64,000 nucleotides of DNA from Clostridium sp. 1001271st1 H5 (GTDB lineage: Bacteria; Bacillota; Clostridia; Lachnospirales; Lachnospiraceae), in assembly GCF_005845215.1 (NCBI RefSeq), contig NZ_SPHO01000001.1:419146-483145 (forward strand). The letters run 5' to 3'. Shown here one piece after another: positions 33,501 to 41,408 of the stretch. The stretch's first letter is position 1. Each line of letters starts with the position of its first letter. The notes below the pieces were generated by a model. The model searched no databases, had not been told where the DNA came from, and was given only the letters and a program-made list of their open reading frames with translations. Both the position numbers and the translations under genes were made by a program.

Positions 33501-33607
33501 GAACAGACTCCGGCCAGGTGATTTCCCTCTGTCATATCCGGTTATGGCGGCGCATATGTACCTATTACAGCGCGGCGTTTTTGCAGGATAGGATGGAGGG
33601 ATTTTTT

Positions 33608-34474
33608 GTGGGATACGGATTGGCACTGGCAGGCGGCGGGACCAGGGGGGCAGCCCATGTGGGGGTGCTAAAAGCCCTGGATGAGGCAGGACTGCGCCCT
33701 GAAGCGGTGGCCGGCGCCAGCGCAGGCGGAATCGTGGCAGGTCTTTTTGCCTCCGGGATGCCGGTCGCCCGGATGGAGCAGGCCGTGCTTCATCTGGAGA
33801 AGCACGGAGGGGATTATCTGGACCCGGATTTCGGCGGCCTGCTGGGTTTTGTGCCTCAGCTGCTGGCGGGAAAGGGCGTAAGCCTGTCAGGCCTCATTAA
33901 GGGGGATAAGCTGCTGGATTATTTTTTCAGCCTGACCGGACAAAAGCAGATGGACCAGGCTGTGCTTAAAGTGGTTATACCGGCAGTGGACCTGGTCAGC
34001 GGGAATACCATCTGTTTTACCGACAGCGACCAGGTGCGGGAGGCGGAGCATGTGACATGGGAGTGGGACGGATATCTGTGCGAAGCCATGATGGCCGGAG
34101 CCAGCGTGCCCGCCATATTCGCTCCAAGGAAAATGGGACGGTACCTTCTGGTGGACGGAGGCGTGACGGACAATCTGCCGGTGAATCTTCTGCAGGCCGC
34201 GGGTATCCGGGATGTGCTGGCGGTGGACATCGGAGGGGACTACGAGGCGCCTTCGGACCGTTCCGTCATGGAGGTGGCTTCACACTCCTTTTCCATTATG
34301 AGCAGCCGTCTGAAGGAGTGCGCCTCCACCGGGGAGGTGCTTTTGCTGAGGCCTCCCTTAAGCTCCGGGGCAGGGCTTCTGACCTTTGAACAGATGGGAG
34401 GATGCATGGAGCGGGGATACGAACACACCAGGAAAATGCTTCCTCAGATACGCAAGGCCCTGAATCAGATGTGA
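33608..34474 (+). CDS. Patatin-like phospholipase family protein
   Basis: 288 aa. The three patatin signatures are intact: oxyanion loop GGGTRGAAHVGV, nucleophile GASAGG, and the catalytic Asp in VDGGVTDNLP. This family hydrolyses acyl esters of lipids with a Ser-Asp dyad. No signal peptide is seen, so it should be cytoplasmic or membrane-associated. GTG 33608 is chosen because GGAGGG lies 7 nt before it; ATG 33593 overlaps that site. It lies about 107 nt beyond yiaL; whether it is in the same transcript is unclear. Confidence 0.9.
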   Translation: MGYGLALAGGGTRGAAHVGVLKALDEAGLRPEAVAGASAGGIVAGLFASGMPVARMEQAVLHLEKHGGDYLDPDFGGLLGFVPQLLAGKGVSLSGLIKGDKLLDYFFSLTGQKQMDQAVLKVVIPAVDLVSGNTICFTDSDQVREAEHVTWEWDGYLCEAMMAGASVPAIFAPRKMGRYLLVDGGVTDNLPVNLLQAAGIRDVLAVDIGGDYEAPSDRSVMEVASHSFSIMSSRLKECASTGEVLLLRPPLSSGAGLLTFEQMGGCMERGYEHTRKMLPQIRKALNQM

Positions 34475-34618
34475 AATTGTGTGAAAATACATGATTTTAA
34501 CCCCGGTATATCTGGCAAATTCATGAAAAAAACAGGACTGGGCCATGAAAAAAACTTTATTCCGGCATTTTCACGGGAACCAGCCCTGAAATTGGGATAA
34601 AAATCTATACACCCTCCA

Positions 34619-34647
34619 TTGACACCAACTTTTATATCTGTTATAGT
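34619..34647 (+). promoter_or_regulatory. Promoter of the DEAD-box helicase gene
   Basis: TTGACA, 17 nt, TATAGT. Start near 34653 gives an unusually long leader of about 185 nt. The gap 34475-34618 shows no gene. Confidence 0.7.
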
Positions 34648-34663
34648 TAATAACCGTACGAAG

Positions 34664-34741
34664 CGAGAGGATGAAAGGCCCGAGACGTGCCTGTTTACCC
34701 CCTCGTTTTTTTGTTCGCGTGGAGGACTTCGTTTCACGAAG
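34664..34741 (+). promoter_or_regulatory. Structured leader with terminator-like element before the helicase gene
   Basis: CGAGAGG (34664-34670) can pair with CCCCTCG (34699-34705; one mismatch), directly followed by TTTTTTT, which resembles an attenuator inside the leader. A second perfect hairpin CTTCGT-TTC-ACGAAG (34727-34741) follows. Long, folded leaders are common for cold-induced DEAD-box helicase mRNAs. Confidence 0.45.
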
Positions 34742-34837
34742 AAACTAATAAATTGCGGTGCATGGGATATGCACAGGGCGGCCTGCCGAGGGCTCTTTTG
34801 TATGGGACGGCAGAGGAAGAAAGGATATTAACATTAT

Positions 34838-36547
34838 ATGGAGACAGTTAAGTTTGACGAGTTACAATTAGACGAGCGGATTATCCGCGCCATCACAGAG
34901 ATGGGATTTGAAGAGGCATCACCGATTCAGGCTCAGGCCATTCCGGTAGCCATGGAAGGCCGCGATATGATAGGCCAGGCACAGACCGGAACAGGCAAAA
35001 CAGCCGCCTTCGGTCTGCCTCTTCTTCAGAAAGTGGACCCGAAGGTAAAGAAGCTTCAGGCCATTGTCCTGCTTCCTACCAGGGAGCTGGCCATCCAGGT
35101 GGCGGAGGAGATGCGCCGTTTTGCAAAGTTCATGCACGGAGTGAAGGTTCTGCCTATATACGGCGGACAGGACATCGTAAAGCAGATTCGCTCCTTAAAG
35201 GACGGAACCCAGGTCATCGTGGGAACTCCGGGCCGTGTCATGGACCATATGAGAAGAAAGACCATAAAAGCGGACCATGTCCTCACCGTGGTGCTGGACG
35301 AAGCAGATGAGATGCTGAACATGGGATTCCTGGAGGATATGGAGACTATTTTAAGCCAGCTGCCAGAGGAGCGCCAGACCCTGATGTTTTCAGCCACCAT
35401 GCCCCAGGCCATTGCCGAGATTGCCAGGAAGTTCCAGAAGGACCCGGTGACGGTCCGCGTCATTAAGAAGGAACTGACCGTGCCCAAGGTAACCCAGTAT
35501 TACTATGAGGTTAAACCAAAGAACAAGGTGGAGGTCATGAGCCGTCTGCTGGATATGTATGCGCCCAAGCTTTCCATTGTGTTCTGCAATACAAAGCGCC
35601 AGGTGGATGACCTGGTACAGGAGCTTCAGGGAAGAGGCTACTTTGCGGAGGGCCTTCACGGAGATTTGAAGCAGGTCCAGCGTGACCGTGTCATGGACAG
35701 CTTCCGCAACGGCCGCACCGACATTCTGGTGGCCACGGATGTGGCTGCAAGAGGTATAGACGTAGGGGATGTGGAAGCCGTGTTTAATTATGACATTCCC
35801 CAGGACGACGAGTACTATGTGCACCGCATCGGCCGTACCGGCAGGGCGGGAAGGGAAGGAAAGGCATTCAGCCTTGTCATGGGCAAGGAGGTTTATAAGC
35901 TCAGGGACATCCAGCGCTACTGCAAGACAAAAATCATTCCCCAGGCCATTCCGTCTCTAAACGATATTACGGAAATCAAGGTGGAGAAGATTCTGGACCA
36001 GGTGCTGGATGTGCTGAATGACACAGACCTGACCAAGATGGTGAACATCATTGAGAAGAAGCTTATGGAGGAGGATTATACCTCCATGGATTTGGCTGCT
36101 GCCCTTCTCAAGATGAGCATGGGAGATGAGAGCGAAGACATCATCGACAGCTTTGAAACCGCCCGTTCCCTGGATGAGCTGGACAGCTTTGGACGTGGCA
36201 GCAGCCGCGGCAGAGGCCGTGAGCGCAGCTCCTACGGAAACCGCCGCAAGGGAGCCACAGACCGCGCTGCCGTGGATTACGTGCTGGGCGAGGGTGATGA
36301 GAAGATGGCAAGACTGTTCATCAACATCGGCAAGGCCCAGAGAATCACCCCAGGGGATATTCTGGGAGCAGTTGCAGGTGAGTCCGGTATTCCGGGACGC
36401 ATGGTGGGAAGCATTGACATGTATGACGGGTATACCTTTGTGGATGTGCCCGGACGCTATGCGGACGATGTGCTGAAGGCCATGGCCCACGCTAAGATTA
36501 AAGGAAAGAATATTCACGTGGAAAAAGCGAATACTAACAGAAGATAA
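34838..36547 (+). CDS. DEAD-box ATP-dependent RNA helicase (CshA/DeaD type)
   Basis: 569 aa. Q-motif (FDELQLDERIIRAITEMGF), motif I AQTGTGKT, Ia PTRELA, II DEAD (VLDEADEML), III SAT, and VI HRIGRTGRAGREG are all present in the two RecA-like domains (1-370). A basic, Gly/Arg/Ser-rich linker (FGRGSSRGRGRERSSYGNRR) leads to a DbpA-type RNA-binding domain at about 490-565 (FINIGKAQRITPGDILGAV). Such proteins help ribosome assembly and mRNA decay, especially in the cold. The start follows a GAAAGGA ribosome site. It stands alone with its own promoter and hairpins downstream. Confidence 0.94.
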   Translation: METVKFDELQLDERIIRAITEMGFEEASPIQAQAIPVAMEGRDMIGQAQTGTGKTAAFGLPLLQKVDPKVKKLQAIVLLPTRELAIQVAEEMRRFAKFMHGVKVLPIYGGQDIVKQIRSLKDGTQVIVGTPGRVMDHMRRKTIKADHVLTVVLDEADEMLNMGFLEDMETILSQLPEERQTLMFSATMPQAIAEIARKFQKDPVTVRVIKKELTVPKVTQYYYEVKPKNKVEVMSRLLDMYAPKLSIVFCNTKRQVDDLVQELQGRGYFAEGLHGDLKQVQRDRVMDSFRNGRTDILVATDVAARGIDVGDVEAVFNYDIPQDDEYYVHRIGRTGRAGREGKAFSLVMGKEVYKLRDIQRYCKTKIIPQAIPSLNDITEIKVEKILDQVLDVLNDTDLTKMVNIIEKKLMEEDYTSMDLAAALLKMSMGDESEDIIDSFETARSLDELDSFGRGSSRGRGRERSSYGNRRKGATDRAAVDYVLGEGDEKMARLFINIGKAQRITPGDILGAVAGESGIPGRMVGSIDMYDGYTFVDVPGRYADDVLKAMAHAKIKGKNIHVEKANTNRR

Positions 36548-36548
36548 G

Positions 36549-36605
36549 AGCAGGTCCCAGGGACCTGCATGACCACAGCCCGGCAGGACTTTTATCTGCC
36601 GGGCT
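36549..36605 (+). terminator. Double hairpin after the helicase gene
   Basis: GCAGGTCCC / GGGACCTGC (36549-36567) and CAGCCCGGCAG / CTGCCGGGCTG (36575-36605) are both perfect stems. Neither has a strong T-run, yet together they should stop or protect the transcript. Confidence 0.6.
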
Positions 36606-36638
36606 GTGCCTGTATTTACATTTTACCGGAGGTGTGAT

Positions 36639-37418
36639 ATGGTGAAGGTCAACAGAAAGGAGACAAAGCCAATGAAGGAAGGATATGTGGACAACAGTTT
36701 TGCCTCCCTTTATTATAAGGAAATGGGGCAGGGCGTACCCCTTATTATGCTCCACGGCAACGGGGAAAGCCATGAGATATTTTCCAGGCTGTCTGAACTC
36801 ATGAGCCGGTATTACAGGGTGATACTCATGGACAGCAGGGGCCATGGGGCCTCCCGGATGAAGGGGGATGCCGTAAGAGGAGAGCTGACCATACCGGATA
36901 TGGCCGCAGATGTGGTCCAGGTCATGGAATTCCTCCATGTGCCCAGGGCAGTGATACTGGGATTCAGCGACGGGGCGAACGTGGCCCTGGAGACAGCCAG
37001 CAGTTATCCCGGACGTGTATCGGCTGTGGTGGCGGTCAGCGGCAATGCCCTGCCGGGAGGTATGAGCGCTGCCTCCCTGATGGAGGTGAAATTAAAATAC
37101 GCCCTGTGGCACGGTCTGGAGAAGATACCCATGCCCCGGGGCGTCAGGGAAAAGGCGGTGAAAAGCCGCCAGCTGTTCGGCCTTATGGCCAGATGGCCCA
37201 GGCTGGACAAGGATAAGCTGTCCTGCATCCAGGCGCCTGTCCTGATTCTGACAGGCCGCAGGGATATGATCCGTCCCCGCCATTCTCTGTGGATGGGGGA
37301 GCAGATACCCGACTCAAAGGTGGTGTTCGTCAAGGGAGCGGACCATTTTACCCTTCTCAAGAGGGAAAAGGCATATGGGGCCCATATCATGGCCTGGCTC
37401 AGGGAACGGGGGATTTAG
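36639..37418 (+). CDS. Alpha/beta hydrolase
   Basis: 259 aa from ATG 36639 (GGAGG 6 nt upstream); ATG 36672 with AAAGGAG is the alternative. The oxyanion region MLHGNGESHEIF, nucleophile elbow GFSDGAN (Ser), acid in GRRDMIRP and His in GADHFTLL form a complete catalytic triad. Substrate unknown; the fold covers esterases, lipases and C-C hydrolases. No signal peptide. Its 3' end converges on the DUF362 gene with 29 nt between. Confidence 0.87.
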   Translation: MVKVNRKETKPMKEGYVDNSFASLYYKEMGQGVPLIMLHGNGESHEIFSRLSELMSRYYRVILMDSRGHGASRMKGDAVRGELTIPDMAADVVQVMEFLHVPRAVILGFSDGANVALETASSYPGRVSAVVAVSGNALPGGMSAASLMEVKLKYALWHGLEKIPMPRGVREKAVKSRQLFGLMARWPRLDKDKLSCIQAPVLILTGRRDMIRPRHSLWMGEQIPDSKVVFVKGADHFTLLKREKAYGAHIMAWLRERGI

Positions 37419-37447
37419 ACCCGGACACAGCCGGAAAAAGGTCCTTC

Positions 37448-38542
37448 CTATTTCCACTGGCTGTTCAGAAAGTCCACGATATCCGCTGCCTTTGGCGGGC
37501 AGCCGCCCAGGGTTTTGGCAAAGCAGGAGGTACACTGTCCCACGCCGATGGAGCCCTCCTGTCCCTTGTAGCCCTGGCCGATGCATACGGGGGGCAGGCC
37601 CTTCCTCAGGCGTCCCATGTCATTCAGACGGTCCAGGGCGTATATAAGGGAACCGTAGCATGCGCTGCACGCATCTTCCGGGGCAGTGTAGGCAGCCAGG
37701 TGCTGTACGCGTCTTGTCATGCGGAATTTGCTGTCAGCCTCTGTTGCCCTGTTCAGGTAAATCATGTTGGCGCCGGCCGTATCCGTGCTGCCCACGCCCA
37801 GGTCCCTGGCCATGGTTATGTAAGGCACATCGTCCACGGAGTACCCCATGCAGTCGCATACAAAGGCATCGCAGAGCACCGGGTCCTTAAAACCCAGCAC
37901 ACGGTTCATGACCACCGGATTGCCGCCTTCCTCAAAATCCAAGTCACCGCAGATATTGTCTACCAGGATAAAGTCATTGCGGGCAATGGTGCTGAGATGG
38001 GCAATGGGTTTGTGAAGCCCCAGGGTGTGGAAACGGCGTTTTTCCGAGTTGGGAATCACGCCCTTATTGTTTTTCAGGGCACAGGTCACCGTGGTCTGGC
38101 AGTGTCCCTTCAGCACAGGCATGTTAATCATGTAATCAACGGCCGCAGCCTTGTCGCACAGCTTGATTTTCATTCCTCCGGCATCGTATTCCTTCCAGGT
38201 ATCCCGCTGCAGGTCCACGAAGGGCACGCCATACTGCCTGCACACCTGATGGTATCCTGCGGCCTGGAAGGCGTCCTCCGTGTGGTCGCCCACCCAGGAG
38301 CCCTCCATGATGGTGATATTTTGAAAGCCGTGCTCCTGGAGATATTCTATGACGCCGGCCAGCAGCTCCCCGTGGGTGGTGGCTCCGCTGGAGGGCGCCT
38401 TTGCAGTTACCAGATTGGGCTTTAACGCCACCTTTTTGTTTACATCGCCAATATCCGCCGCCACGTCCGCCTGTTCCAGGACACGCCTGGCCATGTTCTT
38501 GTAATCGGTTCCATGTATGATAATGATATCATTCTTTTCCAT
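37448..38542 (-). CDS. DUF362 family protein
   Basis: 364 aa. The family core is visible: KPNLV near residue 43, then MEGSW, NMPVLKGHCQTTVTCALKNNKGV, and a late set of Cys (PEDACSACYGSL, GQCTSCFAKTLGGCPP) that could carry iron-sulfur or other metal centres. DUF362 proteins are widespread in anaerobes, with no settled activity that I can state. AAAGGA lies about 10 nt before the ATG and a good promoter upstream. It is divergent from ybaK. Confidence 0.85.
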   Translation of the reverse strand: MEKNDIIIIHGTDYKNMARRVLEQADVAADIGDVNKKVALKPNLVTAKAPSSGATTHGELLAGVIEYLQEHGFQNITIMEGSWVGDHTEDAFQAAGYHQVCRQYGVPFVDLQRDTWKEYDAGGMKIKLCDKAAAVDYMINMPVLKGHCQTTVTCALKNNKGVIPNSEKRRFHTLGLHKPIAHLSTIARNDFILVDNICGDLDFEEGGNPVVMNRVLGFKDPVLCDAFVCDCMGYSVDDVPYITMARDLGVGSTDTAGANMIYLNRATEADSKFRMTRRVQHLAAYTAPEDACSACYGSLIYALDRLNDMGRLRKGLPPVCIGQGYKGQEGSIGVGQCTSCFAKTLGGCPPKAADIVDFLNSQWK

Positions 38543-38583
38543 ATATGAGATTTCCTTTCCTGTCCTCTGCGTATTTATTTCCC

Positions 38584-38612
38584 ATTATAACCGCATAATT
38601 TTGATTTGTGAA
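38584..38612 (-). promoter_or_regulatory. Promoter of the DUF362 gene
   Basis: Minus strand: TTCACA (38607-38612), 17 nt, TATAAT (38584-38589), about 40 nt before the ATG. Confidence 0.6.
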
Positions 38613-38687
38613 TACTCCATGATATATTCTTTGGCTTCCTCTTTGGAGGAGGGAAGGTTTGCTGTGACGCCGCCTGTCCGGGGCGGA

Positions 38688-38716
38688 TTGACGGACAATG
38701 GAAAAAAGGGTATGAT
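38688..38716 (+). promoter_or_regulatory. ybaK promoter
   Basis: TTGACG, 17 nt, TATGAT, 55 nt before the ATG at 38772. Confidence 0.6.
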
Positions 38717-38771
38717 ATTCCTGGAATATGGTCCGGGTGAAACAGCGGGCCGGTGAAAAGGAGTGTTGTAT

Positions 38772-39239
38772 ATGATTAAGACAAATGTGATGCGCCTTCT
38801 GGATGCGGCAAATATAGCTTATGATACAGGTACCTATGAGGTGGATGAGAACGACCTTTCCGGCAGTCATGCCGCAGACCTTATGGGGGTGGACCACGAC
38901 CGGATGTATAAGACCCTGGTGCTGAAGGGAGAAAAAAGGGGATACCTGGTGTGCTGTATTCCTGTGGACGAGGAACTGGACCTTAAGAAGGCGGCCAGGG
39001 CTGCAGGGGAGAAGAAGGTGGAGATGATTCATGTAAAGGATATGCTGGGAATCACGGGCTACATCCGCGGCGGGTGTTCCCCCATCGGCATGAAAAAGCA
39101 TTTCCCTACTTATATAGAAGAAATGGCCCAGCTTTTCGACACCATCATGGTCAGCGCAGGACAGAGAGGCGTGCAGGTCACCCTGTCTCCGGAGGATTTG
39201 AGAGGCTATGTGGAGGGGCAGTTTGTTTCCCTTGTTTAA
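38772..39239 (+). CDS. ybaK: Cys-tRNA(Pro)/Cys-tRNA(Cys) deacylase
   Basis: 155-aa YbaK/EbsC-type editing protein, which clears Cys wrongly loaded on tRNA-Pro in trans. The conserved Lys of KTLVLKGEK and the C-terminal GGCSPIGMKK block are both present. ATG 38772 has AAAGGAG 8 nt upstream; GTG 38763 in frame overlaps that site. Its last codons contain the -35 of the next operon's promoter. Confidence 0.92.
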   Translation: MIKTNVMRLLDAANIAYDTGTYEVDENDLSGSHAADLMGVDHDRMYKTLVLKGEKRGYLVCCIPVDEELDLKKAARAAGEKKVEMIHVKDMLGITGYIRGGCSPIGMKKHFPTYIEEMAQLFDTIMVSAGQRGVQVTLSPEDLRGYVEGQFVSLV

Positions 39240-39260
39240 GGGTCAGGCTTATATTATAAT
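39232..39260 (+). promoter_or_regulatory. Promoter of cdd-pdp
   Basis: TTGTTT, 17 nt, TATAAT. The -35 lies within the last codons of ybaK. Confidence 0.45.
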
Positions 39261-39336
39261 GGAAGAAGAACATCCGTACAGGGACCAAACCGCGGCAGCG
39301 TCCGGGGCCGGCCCGGGCGGAAGGAGGAGGGGTAAT

Positions 39337-39753
39337 ATGGAGAGAGACGTATTGATACAGACCGCCTTGGACGGTCTTGGGCGCTCCTATGCGCCTTATT
39401 CCCATTTCCATGTATCGGCAGCCCTGCTGTGCAGGGATGGGAAGGTGTACACGGGCAACAACATTGAGAATGCAGCCTACAGCCCCGGCATCTGCGCGGA
39501 GCGGTGCGCTTTTGCAAAGGCGGTGAGCGAGGGGGAACGGGAATTTGAAGCCATTGTCATATGCGGAGGCCCCGGCGGGAAGGCGGAGGATTACTGTCCG
39601 CCCTGCGGTGTTTGCAGGCAGGTGATGCGTGAGTTCTGCCATCCGGATGCATTCCGTATCATCCTGGCTAAAAGCGTGCAGGAGTACAGGGAATATACCC
39701 TGGCCCAGCTGCTTCCGGAGAGCTTTGGACCGGACCACCTGGGAGGTGCATAA
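39337..39753 (+). CDS. cdd: Cytidine deaminase
   Basis: 138-aa tetrameric-type cytidine deaminase: converts (deoxy)cytidine to (deoxy)uridine. Zinc ligands and the catalytic Glu are in GICAERCAF (Cys-Ala-Glu) and CPPCGVCRQ; YAPYSHFHVSAALL is the substrate-binding start. ATG 39337 follows GGAGGAGGGG. The stop is one nucleotide before the start of the nucleoside phosphorylase gene, forming a pyrimidine salvage pair. Confidence 0.95.
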   Translation: MERDVLIQTALDGLGRSYAPYSHFHVSAALLCRDGKVYTGNNIENAAYSPGICAERCAFAKAVSEGEREFEAIVICGGPGGKAEDYCPPCGVCRQVMREFCHPDAFRIILAKSVQEYREYTLAQLLPESFGPDHLGGA

Positions 39754-39754
39754 T

Positions 39755-41098
39755 ATGAGAATGTATGACCTGATAGAAAAAAAGAAACGGGGCGGTTCCC
39801 TTTCCGCAGAGGAAATTGCATATATGGTGGAGGGATTCGTGGCCGGGGACATTCCCGATTATCAGATGTCGGCTATGCTGATGGCTATTTACTTTAAGGG
39901 TATGGATGACCGGGAGATAACAGACCTGACCCTGGAGATGGCCCATTCCGGGGATATGGTGGATTTGTCGCCCATTGAGGGAATCAAGGCGGATAAGCAC
40001 AGCACCGGCGGCGTGGGGGATAAGACCACCCTGGTGGCGGGTCCTATTGTGGCTGCCTGCGGCGTCAAGGTGGCTAAAATGAGCGGCCGCGGCCTGGGGC
40101 ACACAGGCGGTACCGTGGATAAGCTGGAGAGCATTCCGGGATTTAAGACTGCCATACCAAGGGAGGAGTTCTTCCGCATTGTCAACGAAAACGGACTGGC
40201 CCTTATTGGCCAGTCAGGAAATCTGGTGCCGGCAGACAAGAAGCTTTATGCCCTGAGGGACGTGACCGCCACTGTGGACAGCATTCCCCTGATTGCCTCG
40301 TCCATTATGAGCAAGAAGCTGGCGGCCGGCAGCGACTGCATTGTTCTGGATGTAAAGACGGGAAGCGGCGCCTTTATGAAAACCCTGGAGGACTCCATCA
40401 GCCTGGCACGGGAGATGGTTTCCATCGGGACCCTGGCCGGCCGGCGCTGTTGCGCCCTCATAACCAACATGGATGTGCCCCTGGGCCATGCCATCGGCAA
40501 CTCCCTGGAGATGGAGGAGGCCATTGAGACCCTGAAGGGCCATGGGCCGGATGATTTGACCGGTGTATGTCTGGAACTGGCTGCAAATATGCTTCACATG
40601 GCAGGCAGGGGTGATATGGGGCAGTGCAGGCAGCTTGCCAGGCAGTCCGTGGAGGACGGAAGCGCCCTTGCATGCCTTAGGTCCATGGTTGAGAGCCAGG
40701 GCGGAGATGGCAGGTATGTGGATAATCCGGGACTTTTTGAAAAGGCTCCCCTGTCCCGGGAGGTAAAGGCTTCGGGGTCCGGTTATATCACCCATATGGA
40801 TACTGAGGGAATCGGGGTGGCATCCGTGATGCTGGGAGCTGGCAGAAATAAAAAGGAGGATTCCATTGACTACAGCGCAGGCATCCTTCTGAGGAAAAAG
40901 TACGGTGACAGGGTGGAGCCGGGAGAAACCATGGCTGTCCTTTACGCTTCCCGCGAAGAACTTTTTGGACCGGCAGCAGAGAAATTCCTGGCCTCCTGCA
41001 TCCTGGGAAACCAGATGCCGGAGCCGGAGCCCCTTATATTTGCAAGGGTTTCCGACACAGGTGTGGAAAGAGGGACCATAGAGGAAAAAATTCCATAA
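39755..41098 (+). CDS. pdp: Pyrimidine-nucleoside phosphorylase
   Basis: 447 aa. Splits uridine, thymidine and deoxyuridine with phosphate. Family blocks KHSTGGVGDKTTL (phosphate/K+ site) and GRGLGHTGGTVDKLESIPGF are intact, and the C-terminal domain is full length. GGGAGG lies inside the end of cdd. Pdp and the thymidine-specific DeoA are hard to separate by reading; the low-GC Gram-positive setting favours Pdp. Confidence 0.93.
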   Translation: MRMYDLIEKKKRGGSLSAEEIAYMVEGFVAGDIPDYQMSAMLMAIYFKGMDDREITDLTLEMAHSGDMVDLSPIEGIKADKHSTGGVGDKTTLVAGPIVAACGVKVAKMSGRGLGHTGGTVDKLESIPGFKTAIPREEFFRIVNENGLALIGQSGNLVPADKKLYALRDVTATVDSIPLIASSIMSKKLAAGSDCIVLDVKTGSGAFMKTLEDSISLAREMVSIGTLAGRRCCALITNMDVPLGHAIGNSLEMEEAIETLKGHGPDDLTGVCLELAANMLHMAGRGDMGQCRQLARQSVEDGSALACLRSMVESQGGDGRYVDNPGLFEKAPLSREVKASGSGYITHMDTEGIGVASVMLGAGRNKKEDSIDYSAGILLRKKYGDRVEPGETMAVLYASREELFGPAAEKFLASCILGNQMPEPEPLIFARVSDTGVERGTIEEKIP

Positions 41099-41116
41099 AT
41101 GTTCAGAAAAATCAAC

Positions 41117-41145
41117 TTGAAAAACGAAAGTATTTGGGGTATAAT
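41117..41145 (+). promoter_or_regulatory. 6S RNA promoter
   Basis: TTGAAA, 17 nt, TATAAT, giving a start at about 41152. Confidence 0.75.
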
Positions 41146-41151
41146 AACACC

Positions 41152-41381
41152 AGATAAAAGAAGTGGAACTGTAATTTCCTGGGGTGTTCGATACTCTTAC
41201 CAATTTTGAACCTACATTAGACAAAAGGGATTCCAATATTTTTAAGCGGATGTCAGGCCTCCGTCGAGTGGAAGGCAGATGTTTAAGTGAGGTTGCCCAC
41301 CTAGCATTGCTAGGCGTCAATAAGTAAGAGACGGCATTCTGGGGTTACACATGATAAAAGCAGCGGTTACCCCGCTGCTTT
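41152..41381 (+). ncRNA. ssrS: 6S RNA
   Basis: Non-coding RNA that mimics an open promoter and binds sigma-A RNA polymerase. The stretch has no gene, its own promoter and terminator, and the conserved closing stem: TCCTGGGGTGT (from about 41178) pairs over 11 bp with GCATTCTGGGG (from about 41333), including G-U pairs, as CTGAGATGTTCG pairs with CGGCATCTCGG in E. coli 6S RNA. The GTGTTCG and TTTTGAACCTAC elements match Firmicutes 6S RNAs as I remember them. Exact ends are not fixed. Confidence 0.82.
41357..41381 (+). terminator. 6S RNA terminator
   Basis: Perfect stem AAAGCAGCGG / CCGCTGCTTT with a 5-nt loop. The trailing sequence is only moderately T-rich, so some transcripts may continue into the SpoIID-like gene 28 nt downstream. 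Confidence 0.7.
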
Positions 41382-41408
41382 ACTTCGTTTACAGGAGTTG
41401 GACCGAAT

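Noticed and set aside
34619..34831. 70-aa open frame before the DEAD-box gene
   Set aside because: It begins inside the -35 box of the predicted promoter and crosses the structured leader; no ribosome site.
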